The notes under the pieces are model-generated. The model was not told where the DNA came from. It worked only from the letters and a program-made list of their open reading frames with translations, and made no database searches. From Balanoglossus misakiensis (lineage: Eukaryota; Hemichordata): a stretch of DNA of 64,000 nucleotides. Location: positions 12,834,001 to 12,898,000 of the forward strand of contig CM082581.2 of NCBI GenBank assembly GCA_040954595.2, in the 5' to 3' direction. The first letter of the stretch is position 1; every line of letters starts with the position of its first letter. The position numbers were made by a program, and so were the translations under genes. Shown here piece by piece: positions 26,304 to 41,600 of this stretch.

Positions 26304-26317
26304 CCCCCCCCCCCCCC
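26304..26317. repeat. poly-C homopolymer (14 C)
   Basis: Uninterrupted run of 14 cytosines between GGAG and AAAG. Confidence 0.9.
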
Positions 26318-28249
26318 AAAGTCCAGTTCTGGGTGGTCGTATCGATGTCGGAATTGTTCGATTTGTCTTCGGATTGACACTCCAGTAATATTTCGACCTT
26401 ACGTTTCGGCATTGATTTTTAGCAGCGGTCTGTTAAAAGTAGGCCGGTTCATTTCAGCCATTCGTCAATATTTCTTTTCTAAACCGTAAAAATTGGTATG
26501 GAAATTTCCAAACTGCTTCTTAATCTAGTTAAAACCCCGCGATGTCATCAGTTGCATTACATTCTCGTATCCTCGGACTCAAAGTATAAGAGTACCTGCG
26601 CACTGCCATCGCTTGCTTTGCTCATTCTTCGGAACATATTTCTTGCTTTCTCAATTATTCAGGAAAATCTTTACGCACAGCTTTTATGTCCTAGGGTGTC
26701 GTAAGTACTCAGTCGGGGGTATAATCAATAAACGGAATTCCCTTTCTCCACTCAGGTCGAAAATATTAAATTTCTGAACTATGGGTGGATGTTACTCTTA
26801 GCTCACTATTGTAGGCTTTTAAAACGGCCGATTAAGACACAGTCGTTGTTTGATGGCGACTGGGATTTTGCTTTGATAAAAATCATTTCAATTTTTCGCG
26901 GATGGGTGAACTGAAATTGTGTTCTCTAGGGACAATTCCGGCGGTGAGCGGAGACACCCTTAATTCCGTAAATTTGTGGAAATTGTCTTTGTGTTCGGAT
27001 TGCCAGGCCGCTGATTAAAATAAAGATCGGCGCATAAAACTTGGGAAGCGATAAACTTGATAGCTGAGTGATTGATTAATATATTAATGGTCGCATCCGC
27101 CTTCATTTCTAGTTTGCCGTTGGCGTCAATAACGCTTACATGACCAGGTAGAAACTTGCGGGAAATCGCCGAGACAAACATTTGCGTCCTTTATTCGAGT
27201 TCATTTGTGAATATCCCATTTCTCGTTGTCGAAAAAAAGACATCCTGACTATTCGCGTTTCTTGGAGTGTCACATTCAACGTCTGAAGCCGTGGATATTT
27301 TGAATTGGACAGCTCTGTAGACAGGATTTCCAGCGGACGGAGAGTTCAAATGGTTCATGAGAAAGGGAAAGCGCCTTCGGCTCCGCTTCCCGAGCGTAAC
27401 CTTTGACCCCGGAACTTCAGACAACCGATAATGCTGTTTTACAGTTGCCTGAAGTAAAACTAATATGATGCGGAGTTTCCACTTTCCCCATCAGCGAAAT
27501 CGACGTCAAAATGGAACACTATTGAAAATTCAACGACTGGAACTTTGTTCCCAATTGTTATAGTGTTAAAATATTAAATCACGCTTCATAGCAATACTGA
27601 CGCAAAAATAGCTGATGTGTGGCTTGGATCCAATGAATGACACTAGTGAAAGTTACAACATTACAGTACCACACAAAGCCAAAGTTCACTAGTTCAATAA
27701 AAGAGGCCATGCGTAAAATTGTGGGCCCGTAAATTTGATATAAAGTGCGCGGGGGCATAAATAATTAAGGCCTATCAATTTTCGTCTGTGACCCAAAATA
27801 ACATTGACAAGTCCTCTGGGACTTGACATCAACGTGTCAAACGATCGATTCTTGCATAACGATGTCGAACGAAACCGTAATCACGGTAATAGGTTCACAC
27901 ATATGCCGATAGAGAAAGTTGTTTCGGAGTAAATGCATCAACGAGCAAACTGGATATACGAATAGCAACGTAATGGAATATTCAAATTGGGCATATACAT
28001 GTACGTAATAATTGGTCTTGAAACAATCCACTCCCAAGCTGCGACCAATCGCTAACATTTAAATGAGCTAATTTGAATGTTTGTATACGTGACGCGCATT
28101 TTTTGTCATGGGAGCAGAACGTGTTGTTGTCAGAGAAATTATAGGAAACGCCCAATACCCAGAGGTGTAAGAATATATTATTAGCATATCCGGATCGAAC
28201 CCAAAGGTTCCCTCATACAATTTGGATTTAATTACACTTCTTTAGTGGT

Positions 28250-28480
28250 TTAACTCGTCGTCGACAGGCATTCGGAATTCGAGAGTCCATGGGCGCGCCG
28301 GGGTCTCATACCGATGCGTTCGGAGGACGAGAGGTCCCGTTGATGGCGGGTATCCTACTCCCCTTCCCGGACCCTCAGAAACTTTATACGCGAACGTGGA
28401 AGTGTTCTGCTCGGAGTGGCACTCAGGAACGTAACGGCAGACCACTTCAAGCGGCAAAATGTGTAATTGGAGAGACTGCT
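28250..28480. other. GC- and CpG-rich patch
   Basis: About 230 bp are visibly richer in G+C and CpG than the flanks (for example GGGCGCGCCGGGG near 28290). Frames of 67-71 codons are open on both strands across it, which is expected of GC-rich sequence. It could be an exon, a promoter or a conserved regulatory element. No splice-site pair or protein family is recognisable. Confidence 0.3.
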
Positions 28481-31400
28481 AATGGTAAAGGTTGATAACA
28501 GCTGCATATTATGTCTTTCTTGGACAACACTGATACCTTCATCGGCCCTGAAGGACACGTTAAATATTTGATGTGCAAATTTATTGACCCAAAGAAAAAT
28601 GCTACGACACTATCAGGTTTTTGTTCCCTGCTCGGAAACGTTTTGACAATTATCAGTGGTAAAATATCACAAGTGTGATTTGAAGTAAATTTAACTTTTA
28701 TATTTCTGATTGTAAATTAGCCAATTTTTCAACTCATGTAAGGCTGGGATTGAGTCAATGAATCTCACGACTTGTCAAATTGACGTAATTCGTTGGAGTT
28801 GTTCTGAGTCAGGGTTGGTCAATGTGCCACGTGCAAACTGGCCTCTCTTCAACTATAGTCTCTCACTCTGTTCACGCTATGTTTGAACCCCTCTTTAACC
28901 CGTCCAACCACTCTTCCCGTTGAGGGCCTTTCACAGGAAGCGATTATGACGTCGGAACTTCGAAAAACTGCTACCTACGTCTCTCTTGACCTCGTCAGCC
29001 GGTGGTGAACCGTAAAACATTTTACGATCCAATCCACCTGTGCTTGTGAGCGTGAGGTATTGCGAGCAGGTACAGATGTGCGTGAGAGAAGCGCGAAAAA
29101 GAACTGCATTTAGATTTATAAATACGCACTGCTTTAAATTTCCACGGGAACTATCGTTGTATCACGATTATTAGAGTGTCGAGGATTTTCGAAGAAGGAC
29201 AGCACAGCGCAGAAAAGACTCTAATGTCCAGAATTTCATTTCATAGATGCAGAAAAGCCAGATATACGTTGCGAACTATACCTCGAGAGCTTATTGCAAC
29301 TTGTCGATAGTACTGACTGACATAATGCGCTATATTTTGTATAGTGACATGTTGGTATGGATATCTTCTTTCAAGTTGGACAAGAAAGTGACGTCATTTG
29401 GACAGATCGATTGCGGGTTTTCTAGTGCTCCCGACACGTAAACCAAGTATAGCTAATTTGTCACCTTCCAGGCTAGGCGTAAGAGAGAGGACCCTTGTAA
29501 TGATGGAACACTGCCACACGGCAGCTGATCAAATGATCCCCGGGAACAGTGAGTTGTAACCGTCTATGAACTCGTTTATTCGACTGGAGGCCAAACCACT
29601 GTGAGTTTAATAGTTTGCAAGTGGCGACCAGAATGGACACATCCTGCATTATAGATACGCGCCATGCAATTCCATTTTATAGACAAATTTTAATGAAACA
29701 TGGTATGACTCTATTTCCATGCCGACAGTTTTTCTTTTTGTTTTCTGAACGCAGACACTAGATCAGTGAACCAGTAATCGCAGGAAGACACGTTCAAAAA
29801 CGTTAGTAATTGCGTTTCGTAGCAGTCTAATGAAAGTAGCTCTAATAAAGCTGTCATTTCCACCGTCGGCTGCGTGATAGCTTTCCATAGAAAGAAAAGG
29901 AGTTATCACAGAAATAACTATGTTAAAGAACTATCCAGCGGCTTGGTGCGCGCCGACGAGGGGCGACCGCCGCGGCAGCTGCGTTTAGTCTGCCGACATG
30001 GAAGCACGAGGCACAGTTTTGGGAATAGATAAATTCCGGCATGCTTTCAATCATAATTCCCGCCGTCGATGACGGGAAGTTGTCCATTTGGAGAGAGAAA
30101 ATCTTACTAGGGGACATGCTTCGCGGGTGCCCGTGGACCAGGAAGCCCCCAACTGTGACGATAATACTGGAGAAATTGACACCAAACGTGCCCGAGGCGA
30201 GATATGCATAATTATATTTCATCAATTTGAAGTAGACTTTTATTATCAGAGCCACCGACAGCGGTGTAAATCAAACGTAGAAAATATTCCGGGGAATGCT
30301 GGGATTCGGCCTGCAATAGAGCGGTCCATTATAACGAAAAGCAATTTTGATTCATTCAACTGTGAGTTAGAACCTGCCGGATATAATCGCGTGGTTTACT
30401 TTATAGGAGCTTTCTTCGTCCAAAACGTATAGCGAAATTGCGAGACCCTTTTTCATGGAATCGCAAAAACAAACCCCAAGTCAGTTGTATCACAGTGAAT
30501 TATAAAGTCTACAAGTCGTAAAAGTTAATGCTGGAGGATGGTCACGTCGGAAAAATAATAAAATAGTGCATTGATGACATAAACATTATGTGAATTCCAT
30601 TAAAGGGGGATTTGGGTTGAAATCAGAGTATATCAAAACGGAAACTATATACAAGGGCGGCCATAACGAAATATTTTGTCTGGCAATTTTTATTGGATTA
30701 TCATGCGGCGAACAAGGTAAATGGGTCATACTAGTACTTTTAATATGAAAACAAGAGACAGACGCCTTATATAATAGTTACAGCCTTGAAGACGGAGCTT
30801 TAGTCAAACACAGTTGAAAGATGGAACCTGCAAATATTTGATGTCACAATATCTGTGTTACGTTGTGTTACATTTACACACGTCACGGAGACTTATACTG
30901 TCTTTGGCTTACAGGGTGGGCAAATCATGTAAATGGCCTCGCACGACAGCGACTTTGTCACTTCAGATCGCATTTATTTTTATTCACCGGGCCATGTTTT
31001 GCTGTAATGGCCTCTGTTAACTCTTAAATAGGGAGGTATTTATTTTGTTTACAAAATGTACGCTTTGCTCCCGGCGGTACGCTTCTTGTCGGTGTCAAAC
31101 GATGCATGCGAGTGGCGCCATGATCGAGTGTTGGGAATGAAACGTTTGTTGCTCTCTAATGTATACTGTTACCAGTGCATTGCACTTGGTGATGGTAAAC
31201 AGTGGAGGGAAAACTAGCTGTATATTGTAAGTTGGAGCAAATAGGTACCGCCCGTATGTGACTTTTATCCCAGGGGGTGGCAACGGTACGTCATGATACT
31301 AACCACGTCAGAGAACGACCTGCGACCCTGCGTCCATGGGCTTTGTGTGAAACACTTGTCTTTTTAATGAAATTACGATTTGCCAGGTTACCACTAAAGA

Positions 31401-34400
31401 GGCTAATTAAACGTTTCTGTGCTCATTTGTATTCTCGCAGATGTTCAGTGTTTCAGAGGGTTGCGCACTTGCCGTTCTGTGTCAACAGCTTCGGACATGG
31501 TTTATCTCACGGCAACGTGTGCTGACGTCGACGCCGTCTGTTTTCAGTGAAAGACACTTTCCACATATACGACGTCAGTTACTGCAAGCATAGACATACA
31601 CCTCGACACTGGTAGGACGGGACGAGAGTATATGGCGCTTTGAAAGGTTAGTAACCGATACAGATTTGATTTGGAAAAAAACTAGGCGTTTTGGGGGTAT
31701 TTTGCTATGAAAAGCGCAAACGCCAAAAGCTTAACTGCTGGAACCGAAAGCGACATTTGATTTGAATAAAAAGGCAGGTGTAGTCATACTATTTTTTCAA
31801 CGAGAATGCGTGTTACATTCCAGTATATATTAGTTTCTAAGTTTAGCGTATGTTGGGTGACCCTATTTCGTACAAGTTTACAACCTGGGCCAATGTAATC
31901 AGCACCTTCAAATTGACTGTTTCGCTTCTCGCGCGAATGACGTACAAGTTTACTTGGCATACACAGCCACTAACATACGTCGTCAAAAACAACGCAAAGT
32001 GATGCAATTGATGTTGTAATTCTATTAACTTGAGTCTAGAGCAACCTCTGTGCAAACACAAGAAATTGTTTATATCTTTTTTATCATGGAACTGTCTATT
32101 CTTGTTCGCTACGATAGTCAACATTAATTTATGAATTATAGATAGAATCTCCTACACACGACACAAGCCATCATGGGCGCCCGACCCATTTGATGGTTTA
32201 GATGACTAAATGTCAGTGTTACTTTCCTCGGAAAAATTCGAACCCCGAAAATCGCGTACTCCAAAAATCTCGCCACAACGGCCTCGATGTTTCATTTCGG
32301 TTGATATCTAGACCTGCTGTCTCTTAAGACAGGAAGGAACTCGCAAGCAAGAACAGGAGATGGTAACGTCACTTGTGATACAATTCCGCTTTTTGTGCAC
32401 AGAAACGACAGTAACAATCAACTTGAAAATTGAAGGCGCCAGATAGCTAATCAGCGGCTCTGTAAAAGCGCCGTCGGCTGCGGATTAAAGTCAAAATCGT
32501 AAACTATCTCATCCTAGTTCGTGCGCACACAGAGTAACTGGTACAATGTATTAATTTCCATACCACTTGTGAATAAGACGGATTTCCCGAGTCATTCATA
32601 GAACGGCCATTTTATTTTCCAGTTGACAACATTACCTTGGCATTACCATCATTAGGAATGATGTCTTCACATGCGATTTACATTGTCACGATTTCTATTA
32701 GATCCACACGGCTGAGGTTAGTTCGGTCATTGCCACAGACGACGATGCTCGACCTTTTGTTTGTTTTGCTTTATATCAGTCTATATTGAAGTTGAACGAC
32801 TATTTCCACAATGAAGCCAATTAAATGAAACGATTGACATCATCCGGAGTCTTATTAAAATATCTATGCTTGGTAGTCTTGGAGGTATGAGATACAATAA
32901 TGTGTCTGTCTGTTTGTCTGCACGAAGCGTAGTAGTATACTTGTAGTACACGTAGTAGATTGACATGTCATGTCAAACAGACCTTATTTTCTTACAGTAG
33001 TCCTTGGAAATGAACGCTATCATTCACAGCATGGTATTATACGGCAATCATTCTAAGCCCCACACGTCTAATTGCAGCACCCGTAGGTAAAAAAACTACC
33101 TTTACACGCGAATGTCAAATTTTTATGAGGCTTTTATAGGACGTTGTCCGACTTGCAATAGTAAGCTATTTATTTTTTGATTATGCGGGTTAATTTCAAT
33201 ATAATTTTAGGGCCTGGGATATAAAATGAATTCATTACACTGCGTTCGGGCGGTTTTAATGAGGGTCCCCCTTTCTGTGATTGAGGTTGGAACTGAATCG
33301 CCAGGTATCTTAACCTCCCCATGTGGTCCGGCATTCGCCTTTTAGTGGCAGCATCTGCTTTAAGACGCCAAACAGCGAGACAGCCAGCCACGTATGCCTC
33401 ACTAACACGCATTCAGCAGTCGAAGCAATTAACCTCTTTCCACGCCACTATTTAAACCCGGACAAGAAGGTCGAGAAGACTTCAAAATCCGGGTAATTCG
33501 ATACGACACGACATTGCCCTTTCCCGTAATTCTCATTTTATCGAAGAATGCCGATCGATTTTGTCAGCTCCATTTCGGTTGCAGTGTCAACCCACAGTCT
33601 ATAGTCAAACTTACGGTGAATATGGGGATGGGAGATTCAACTAATCGGACCAGAAACTTGTGATATATTGTCTGAGATGCGATCTCTCCAGATTCTGTCC
33701 GTGTCTCTTGAGAATACAAAGCACACGCCAAAGCTTGCTATCATTCCCATGAAGGGCATTTCAGAAAACGGCAGAGATAGTGCCATAAAAACACAGGTGT
33801 TGTAAACAATACATCAACGCGAGTCGTGTTATGTAAGCTGGTCCAGGAGCTATCTGTACATCTTAAAAGCGCCGACGTTCGATCCTTTACCTTGATATAA
33901 ATAAATGCACATTTATCACTTCTTTTGGCCATTAACAGATACAGCAGCGAAGAGCATTCTGCACTACTCGCCCGTCAACTACCAAAGGGAGAGCAACTTC
34001 CCTTTTGGTTGTCCTTAAAGGCTATTTTTTGTTGACGTGGGCATTTGTCTGTGCACGGAAATGTTAATTAGGAAACCAAAGGGAAACACATGCCCCTTTA
34101 AAGGAATCCATTCAATGGCAGTCCCTGTTTGATCTGGACCATTTTCATTAGCCTTTGCAACACAAACTCGAAATGGCGCAACGACAACTGTACACACATT
34201 CCACAGAAAAGAAAATAAGCTAGAGTATCGCGCTGAAAGACAGCAAATGCCGCAGACACACGATGGTTTCGCGTTGTTGGCGTACGTGTACCACGATTGT
34301 GGTATGTTGTAATATACTCCCCGTTCTCTGGTCAACATATGTCATGCTGGAATTTCGCGCTCGAAAGAGCTGACTTGAGAGACATATCTGACACCTCAAA

Positions 34401-35598
34401 TTTATTTGTTAACATTCGAGTCTTGACACCGTATCTCAATCCTGAAAGCTCAGTGTCGAATGTATAAAAACTATATGTGTTACATATGGCTGAAACTTCC
34501 GAGAGTTCCCAGTGTCTCGAAGTTCGCCAATGTGAGGACATTTTCAGATCTGTGCTGACAGGCATGTGAAGACGTAAAGAACATGGTAATTAGTTGTGTT
34601 GCCCGCTTGGCAAATCTTTGATCTGGTCAGTGCACTGTTCATATCGATAGACACGCAGACAAACGGCGTACCATTTATCGCAATGTCAAAGGACTGCATT
34701 CTCCCAGTATTTTGCCCAAGGTGTAATAGAATGGAATCACGGACACATGTCGGACACGTGTGTACAAGTGATTACCATGAAAACAGTAATACACAGAGCG
34801 ACGGTTTTGAGCCATGGATTTTCTCCTTCTGAGCCGACCTTTAGTCCAGCCGTAATCTCCATTTTCACAGCCCGATTCCTTATCGCAAGTCTGGCCCCAA
34901 CAGATACTCAGACGTATATTTGTTCAGCATTAGGCTAACATTTATGAAACCGAAAGCCAATTAGCACAAGAATTTAAATTTTCCTTCGAAAATATGAGGT
35001 TTCCTCTTTTCTTTCAAAGTATATTATAAGACATCCACACCCTGTCCTTCAAAAGCTCTGAATTTAAATGGAAATTGTCCGGATGGTTCGACTCACGTGC
35101 TATATGATTGGTGAAACGCAAAATTAAAGAATGAAGTTCCCGTTCACCGCGTTCGTACTTCATTGCACTACATAAACATGCGTAAACGATAGTATAAGAA
35201 TTTCGGACTTGACCATTACCAAAGCGTGCAATTAATTGCCAGCGACAGCTTGTGCTTGTTGTCGAGGAAGAAGCCTATCGAGTTTAGCTATAATTATTTT
35301 TCGGCGTTTGCGACAATGTACTATTTATTTTCGCTCGAACTAGCTAAAAATAACGTCCCAGGAGATCTCGTCGCCAACGACATCGACAGAACGTTTTAGG
35401 TTTCGATTGGAAAGTGTTGATATATCAACGACAACAGTACAACGAAATCATCACCATCACCCCTACTACCATTACCACAACCAATGCCAAAATGAAGACC
35501 AGAAACTAAGCACATCCCTTTCCCGTTTTCTAATGATCAAATGATCTAAGCGTGCCCATTGCTTGAACTCTCCTTTCACTGGGGGAGAGGTTCTAGAA

Positions 35599-35655
35599 AG
35601 GGAGGGAGGGAGGGAGGGAGGAGATGGAGGGAGGGAGGAAGGAAGGGAGGGGAAG
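35599..35655. repeat. (GGGA)n purine microsatellite
   Basis: Imperfect tandem GGGA/GGAA units, about 57 bp, with one T interruption. It generates spurious open frames in both directions rich in Gly/Arg/Glu or Pro/Ser. Confidence 0.9.
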
Positions 35656-38600
35656 ATCAATAACAGAGCGACTATAAGTAAGAACACATTTCTGGGGGAT
35701 TTTGACATGTGTATAAAACCAACCGTAACGTCATCAGTCACGGGAATTTGGAGCCAGCGACACGTTTTTGACTTCCTTCGGAAATACAGAGATGCGTCAA
35801 TGACAAGACCGACAACTCGAAAAAGACGGCCGATTTCTAAGGAGGAGATCGGCAGACAAAACGCGCCAACATCAATCACGGTGGTAAATATTGAAATCGC
35901 AATAACTCTTAGCACCACGCCATCTGACTAAAACACAATTTCCTGCGACGCATTGAAAAACAATCAGCAGTGATCTTTCTTGATTGATTCTGCAACGGAA
36001 ACCAGATTTTCGGAACACAAATCTGCCAGCTTGCAATCCGTCTAAATCCATCATTAGCGCACCTGCACAACAAACCCCTTCCACTGTTTAGACAGTTTAA
36101 ATCAAACCTGGACAACAGATTACAAAATACATGTAAACAGTCGCTGATACCGCTCTTTGAAATAGCCACTCCTATAACCAGAGTGACACAGCTAAGCATT
36201 TTCTTTAACCATGATAACTCACAGCGCTCTGAGTTCCCTATGATCAAACTGTGGCAATCCGGCAGAGATCACAATGGTTGTCATGGCGACGTAACCACCC
36301 TTTTACTTCAATAATGAATAGAATATAAAGAGTATTACATGTATTATCAATTTACAACATCGCTCAGCTCTCGCTGGTTATACATTCAAGTTGTTGCAAG
36401 ATGGGATTTTCGTTTCTTTCTTTCCTTTGAAATACGATTTTGTGAGGACAATTTCATCAGATGTCTGACAGTATTGTATAATACCAACGATCCTTAGACG
36501 CTATTAAACTCTTTGATGTCAACCTGACAACCTTCACGCGCAAGGTTCCTGTAACAGTCGTATACGGCCGCTACGGAAATCTCGTTTCCTGTCGCAAGAA
36601 TGTCGGCAATAGGGCGCCGTCAAATTGTCTTTCATGCATATTACATTCAGTTGAACTTTTTCATTAGCCACTCACCAAACGCACATATATGTGAACGATC
36701 GATTCGGATCGCACATGAATGAATCATAATATTTCCCCGATCAATAATAATAATCAAATTCAGAAGCCAGGACAGTTCAAGTGCTGGGGAATCCGGATCC
36801 CAGCCGATTATGTGGCGTTGATGGCGCTCTATAAAAAGAATTTACACTGGCCGCGAAATGAATTCAGAGAATACGTTCGCAGTCTCTCTGAAGTGGTCGA
36901 CGTATCACCCGCGCAGAGAAGGTCGCTCGGAAGATGACCCACCAATTTCTTAAGAAAACTGTGATATGATATGCGGCGTCAACGGTGAACGACAACTACA
37001 AGAAGGTCTGGAGGCAAGTACATGTACATGTCATAAACACGCACACACAGACATATGCAATTATTGTGAGATTTGACCAAAGTGATGCGAGAACACGAAC
37101 TATTACACAGGCACGGTACAGGAGTAGTCTAAAGGGTCAAAGGCGTACTGATCGGATAAGTGCATTCGCTCTAATCACAGTGCACTGTGTGAATTGGCAT
37201 GGCGTCCGCAGGTAACAATTGAGCCCAACACATTGCTATTTTCTAAAATAAGGACACCCACATCGGGACAAAACTTTGAGGTTTCGATAATATACAAACA
37301 CCCTGGCACATATATTTTTCCATTAAGGGATACTTTCGAATATTGCGAAAGCAGGTGGAAAAGTTACCCTTTTTTTCTTTGAAAGCTCGAACACTTGGCG
37401 CCTAGTGGCACCATATATGATGCGTGATGGCATTGACACGACTTGAATTAAATGCTCTGTCTCTAATAACATTTACAACCTGACGGAAGGGACAGTTAAA
37501 AGAAAACCCAATAGCTTTGTCTCGTAAAAGTCATGTTCAAAGTCGAACGACGCCACACCAGGCGAATGAAATGACAGATAGTCAAATGGGACAGACCTCA
37601 ATACTCAGCCTCGTCAAATCTTTCTCAATCAGGTCACCATAACCGCACCCCGAGTGATCACGTGATCTCCAGTGGTAGCTTTATCACAAGAATTCCGACC
37701 TATTTTTCGTGATTAATCGTTTTCAACAAAGTATGGCCGGGGGGCTCAACAATATCGGTCTAAAGAGTTGATATTTTAGTCGCTGGGAAGTTAAGCTTAT
37801 TTTGGTATTTCTGACTCAAAAGCGTAAATCATTGTTTAAAGTGTTTTAAGGAGTCCGCACCCCATCCAGCCACACCATCAATCAGATCAAAGCTCAAAAA
37901 TTGAAATATGGGTTACGTCATCGCTTCAATCCGTTGGTTAAAGAACGCCACTGCGCACGCACTGGCAAATAACCCGATTTAAACCACGGCGAGTTAACAA
38001 TTCGTCATAACCACCGGGTACGTCATCATTGTGCAGTTGTATGGGAAAGCATAGTACGGATTTACAAGCATCACCTACGCAGTCTGCTGGGTAAGAGAAT
38101 TTTCTCTGTAGTAAACGGAAATCTTTTTTGTCTCTTGTGATATTTTCAAATTGTGCAATTATTCCCATGAAATCAAAGGCCCTTGCGCATATTGTTTAAT
38201 ATATACACACACATACATATATAAAACGATGATACACTGGTAAAAAGTCACTAGAAACAGCATTTTCTGACTGTTCAATATTCTATTTTTGCTCGGCAAC
38301 ATACTTCTCAAATTGCCTATTCAAGCGCAGAGTCGACAGAAGGGATATGAATAAATTTATATCAAATATCACACGCAGAATATTTTGCTTCTTTTTTACT
38401 TTGTTTACACTGAGCAACAGCGGATGAGCTTATATGGATACGAAGCTGAAAACACAGTGACACACGCTGCTATGACCGACATCCGGGCGCTGAATTTGCT
38501 CGGTAGTCCCCGTAGTTGTCAGATCGCTAATTATCGTTTCTAAAATAACCGATGTTTAGCGCGTACCAGCTTGTTCAAAACACAGCTACTGTGTGCGCGA

Positions 38601-41600
38601 AATATATCTCGTTAGCACTCATTATAATGCTGGGAAAATCTACCCCGTGGAGAGAACAGACCGACTCCCGTAGGTATAGTCGGCCGATTAATCCAATGTT
38701 GGTCTTTTGAGATTTGCTGCGTAATTCAGGTCATTTTATCCGGGCAATTACGATTCTTTTTATATTAGCTCATTTAATTTGTGGTTTCATGATATTTCCC
38801 CAGTCACGGCTTTTACGACAAATGATGTCTAATGGCGTTTTTATTGGGGACCTAGCCGGAAAGATTAGCCCTGCGATTTATCACCGATAAAAACCATGTC
38901 GGTGGAAAGTGTATTATTTGAAATGGGATTTGCCTCGCAAATACAGGGATTTTTTCCTGAATTTTCTGCGTAAGTACATTGCTCTCTTTCGTTCAAAGAC
39001 AGTTCGGTTAAACGGTTGCGTCAGGGGGAGAGTTTGTATAAATGGAATGAAAAAGGAAATGAGTAAAAGCAGACATTTCTAGCACGGTGAAAGTCCTAGG
39101 AGAAGAGACATCTACGTGCGTTGAGAGATTACACACAATGCTAATACTGACTAGTTTTCGATCAGTTTTTCGTTCCAAAACTCTACTTCAACATTTTCTT
39201 TATCCGTATGTGTGACTTTGGGAGGCATAGTGTTATTCAAGTCAATTTTCACAGAAAGTCAAACAGCAGACAAAATAAGTCATAGAAGATATTTTTTTCG
39301 GTAGACAGTGGCAAACTGACGATGACAGCGCCTTTTAGCCGAGTCCGACACTACATCACGCAACTTCAGTGATGGTGCCAATTATTCCAATCGACTTCGA
39401 TGTAGTATTACTGAAGCTTTCTATCGATGATTCGCGTTTGTGTGTTATACATTTAACCTACACGTTTTGTTGTGATACGACCCCCACAACCAGACACGAA
39501 TATCATATCTCCGACCTAATTTATTTCTGATATCAAATTAATTCGGCGAAAACACAGCATTTTTTTCCCTTTCGCGATCCCGCATAACCTTATCTTGAAC
39601 ATTTTCAGAAAACCTCGCCCTGCACTTTAAAAGATGACTTCAGTAAGAGTAAGTGTTTTAAAAGTAGGTCACTAACAGGGGTTATATCTGTCACTTATTT
39701 TCCTTACAAGAATCCATTAAATCCGAAAGATCCAAATTATGAGGCGTTTTAACCGTGGACTTGAAGTCCTTGCATTCTGTGCGTCCCGTGACCCCCTGAC
39801 AGCTTGCGTACGACCGTAGCGTGGGGACGACTGCGGTCAAAGACACGATTTTCAATGCGACAAGCATCGACGTTGACAATACGTAGTTTGAAAATTGCTC
39901 AGGCTAGAAGCGCAATGGTTTAACATGACGTGACTGCTGCATTGAAACATGGATAATGCTGTGCGACGAATGTCCACAACGCAAATATTGTGCCTCGCGA
40001 TTATTGTCAGTTTGAGAAATTCAAACACGACAGTGTGTGCATGCTGTAGCATGCACGATGTATTTATAGTGGCGAACTCTCAGTGACCGGAAAATCTCCA
40101 GTAGAATGTGATCAGCATACTGCCCAACCTCCGCGAGACAAAATCTCAGCGGCTGTATTCATTAAATAAAGGGAGAATAACAGAAATTTCGAATTAGAAC
40201 CTGTCATAATAAGATAACGTTAAAACTATGTTATTTATGTTTTTTAGTTTTAGAGTACATTTTACAGGCCTCGCACAGTATCGAATTTACTTCACAAACA
40301 AATTTGATGCTACAGTTTTTATACATTTATAATGCTACAGCTTTAGCCTGGCGCTTTTAAGCCTAGCTGTGGCATGGAAATGGAAATTTTGTTTCCAAAT
40401 TAAAAAAAGTTTCGCCTCAAGAAAATGGAAGCACCTCTGACATTCTCAGAGTCTTTCTGCGCGTACAAATGACGATTCTGTCAGAACTGAGGCTTTCTGA
40501 GAGAAATATCTTTTTATCCTAATGAGGAAAGGGCATTTCAAATATACCACAGAGCTAAACTTGACACATTCGGGCGCTTTAAACAGCACAGTGGCATACA
40601 TGGGCAACCGTACAACAAGACCCAATGTTGAACCAGTTCCACCGCTGTCCGCCCAACAATCTGATATACTAACCCCAGTGAGTCCTTGACTGAGCCTCCA
40701 CAATGTGATGAATCCCAAACACAAACTATTTATAGCGCCGCATTGCATCTCAGAGATTGAAAAGTTACGCTACAATAGATAATATCAGCAGTCCCAACTG
40801 CTGGGTATAATTTCCCCCACTATTAGTTACTGCCAGCTCCATTCTTCAGATATTTCTTGATGTGCCGCATAGATGTTATTAACACTCGTGTCCGGTCTGA
40901 CCTGAGTTGTTATTTGTAAATACTTGTTCAGTGGAGTTAAATAGTTGGATGCGTTTCTCGTAGGACGTTGATGCGATTCGCTGACACTAACCAACTGTTG
41001 GTATACCGCACTGTGTCACAAGGATCATTGATTGTACTAGTAGTATACTGTAAAGTCCCAAGCGACTTGTGGTTCCACACGTCGTTTAAATCGAAATTCG
41101 TTCTGTTGTAGATATTTAGGAGACATGTATGGTCATTCATCAAAATATCATAAATCACTGTGTGCCACCCTTGCTATATAAACGACACCTCTGTCTGACG
41201 CTTTCTTTAATACCACTTATTAGCTTGAAAAACGATGATCCATCTGGCTTGAATTGCAGTATAAATTGCTCTGTAAAACTTTTTTTGTGGTGTTGACCAA
41301 ACGAAGATCGAAATATGACATTGGCAAAGAGATGGAAGATGATACGGTCTAGAAACTAGATACTAGTAACTAAGTTTTAGCGGATCAATGCCGCAACACG
41401 GTAAACTGCCATAAGAAAATAAACCCGATGCAACACACCACATCACGCTTACCATGGATAAACTTCTCAAAGGTCTATGCTTTGACCTGACTTCACGGGT
41501 AATTTCATCTCCAGAAAATGTCTCAGCTACCTTGAAAGCTAGTCAACACGTGGGCTACGTAATCAAGAGGTAGACACGTGGCTTATGTTTGCTATACCAC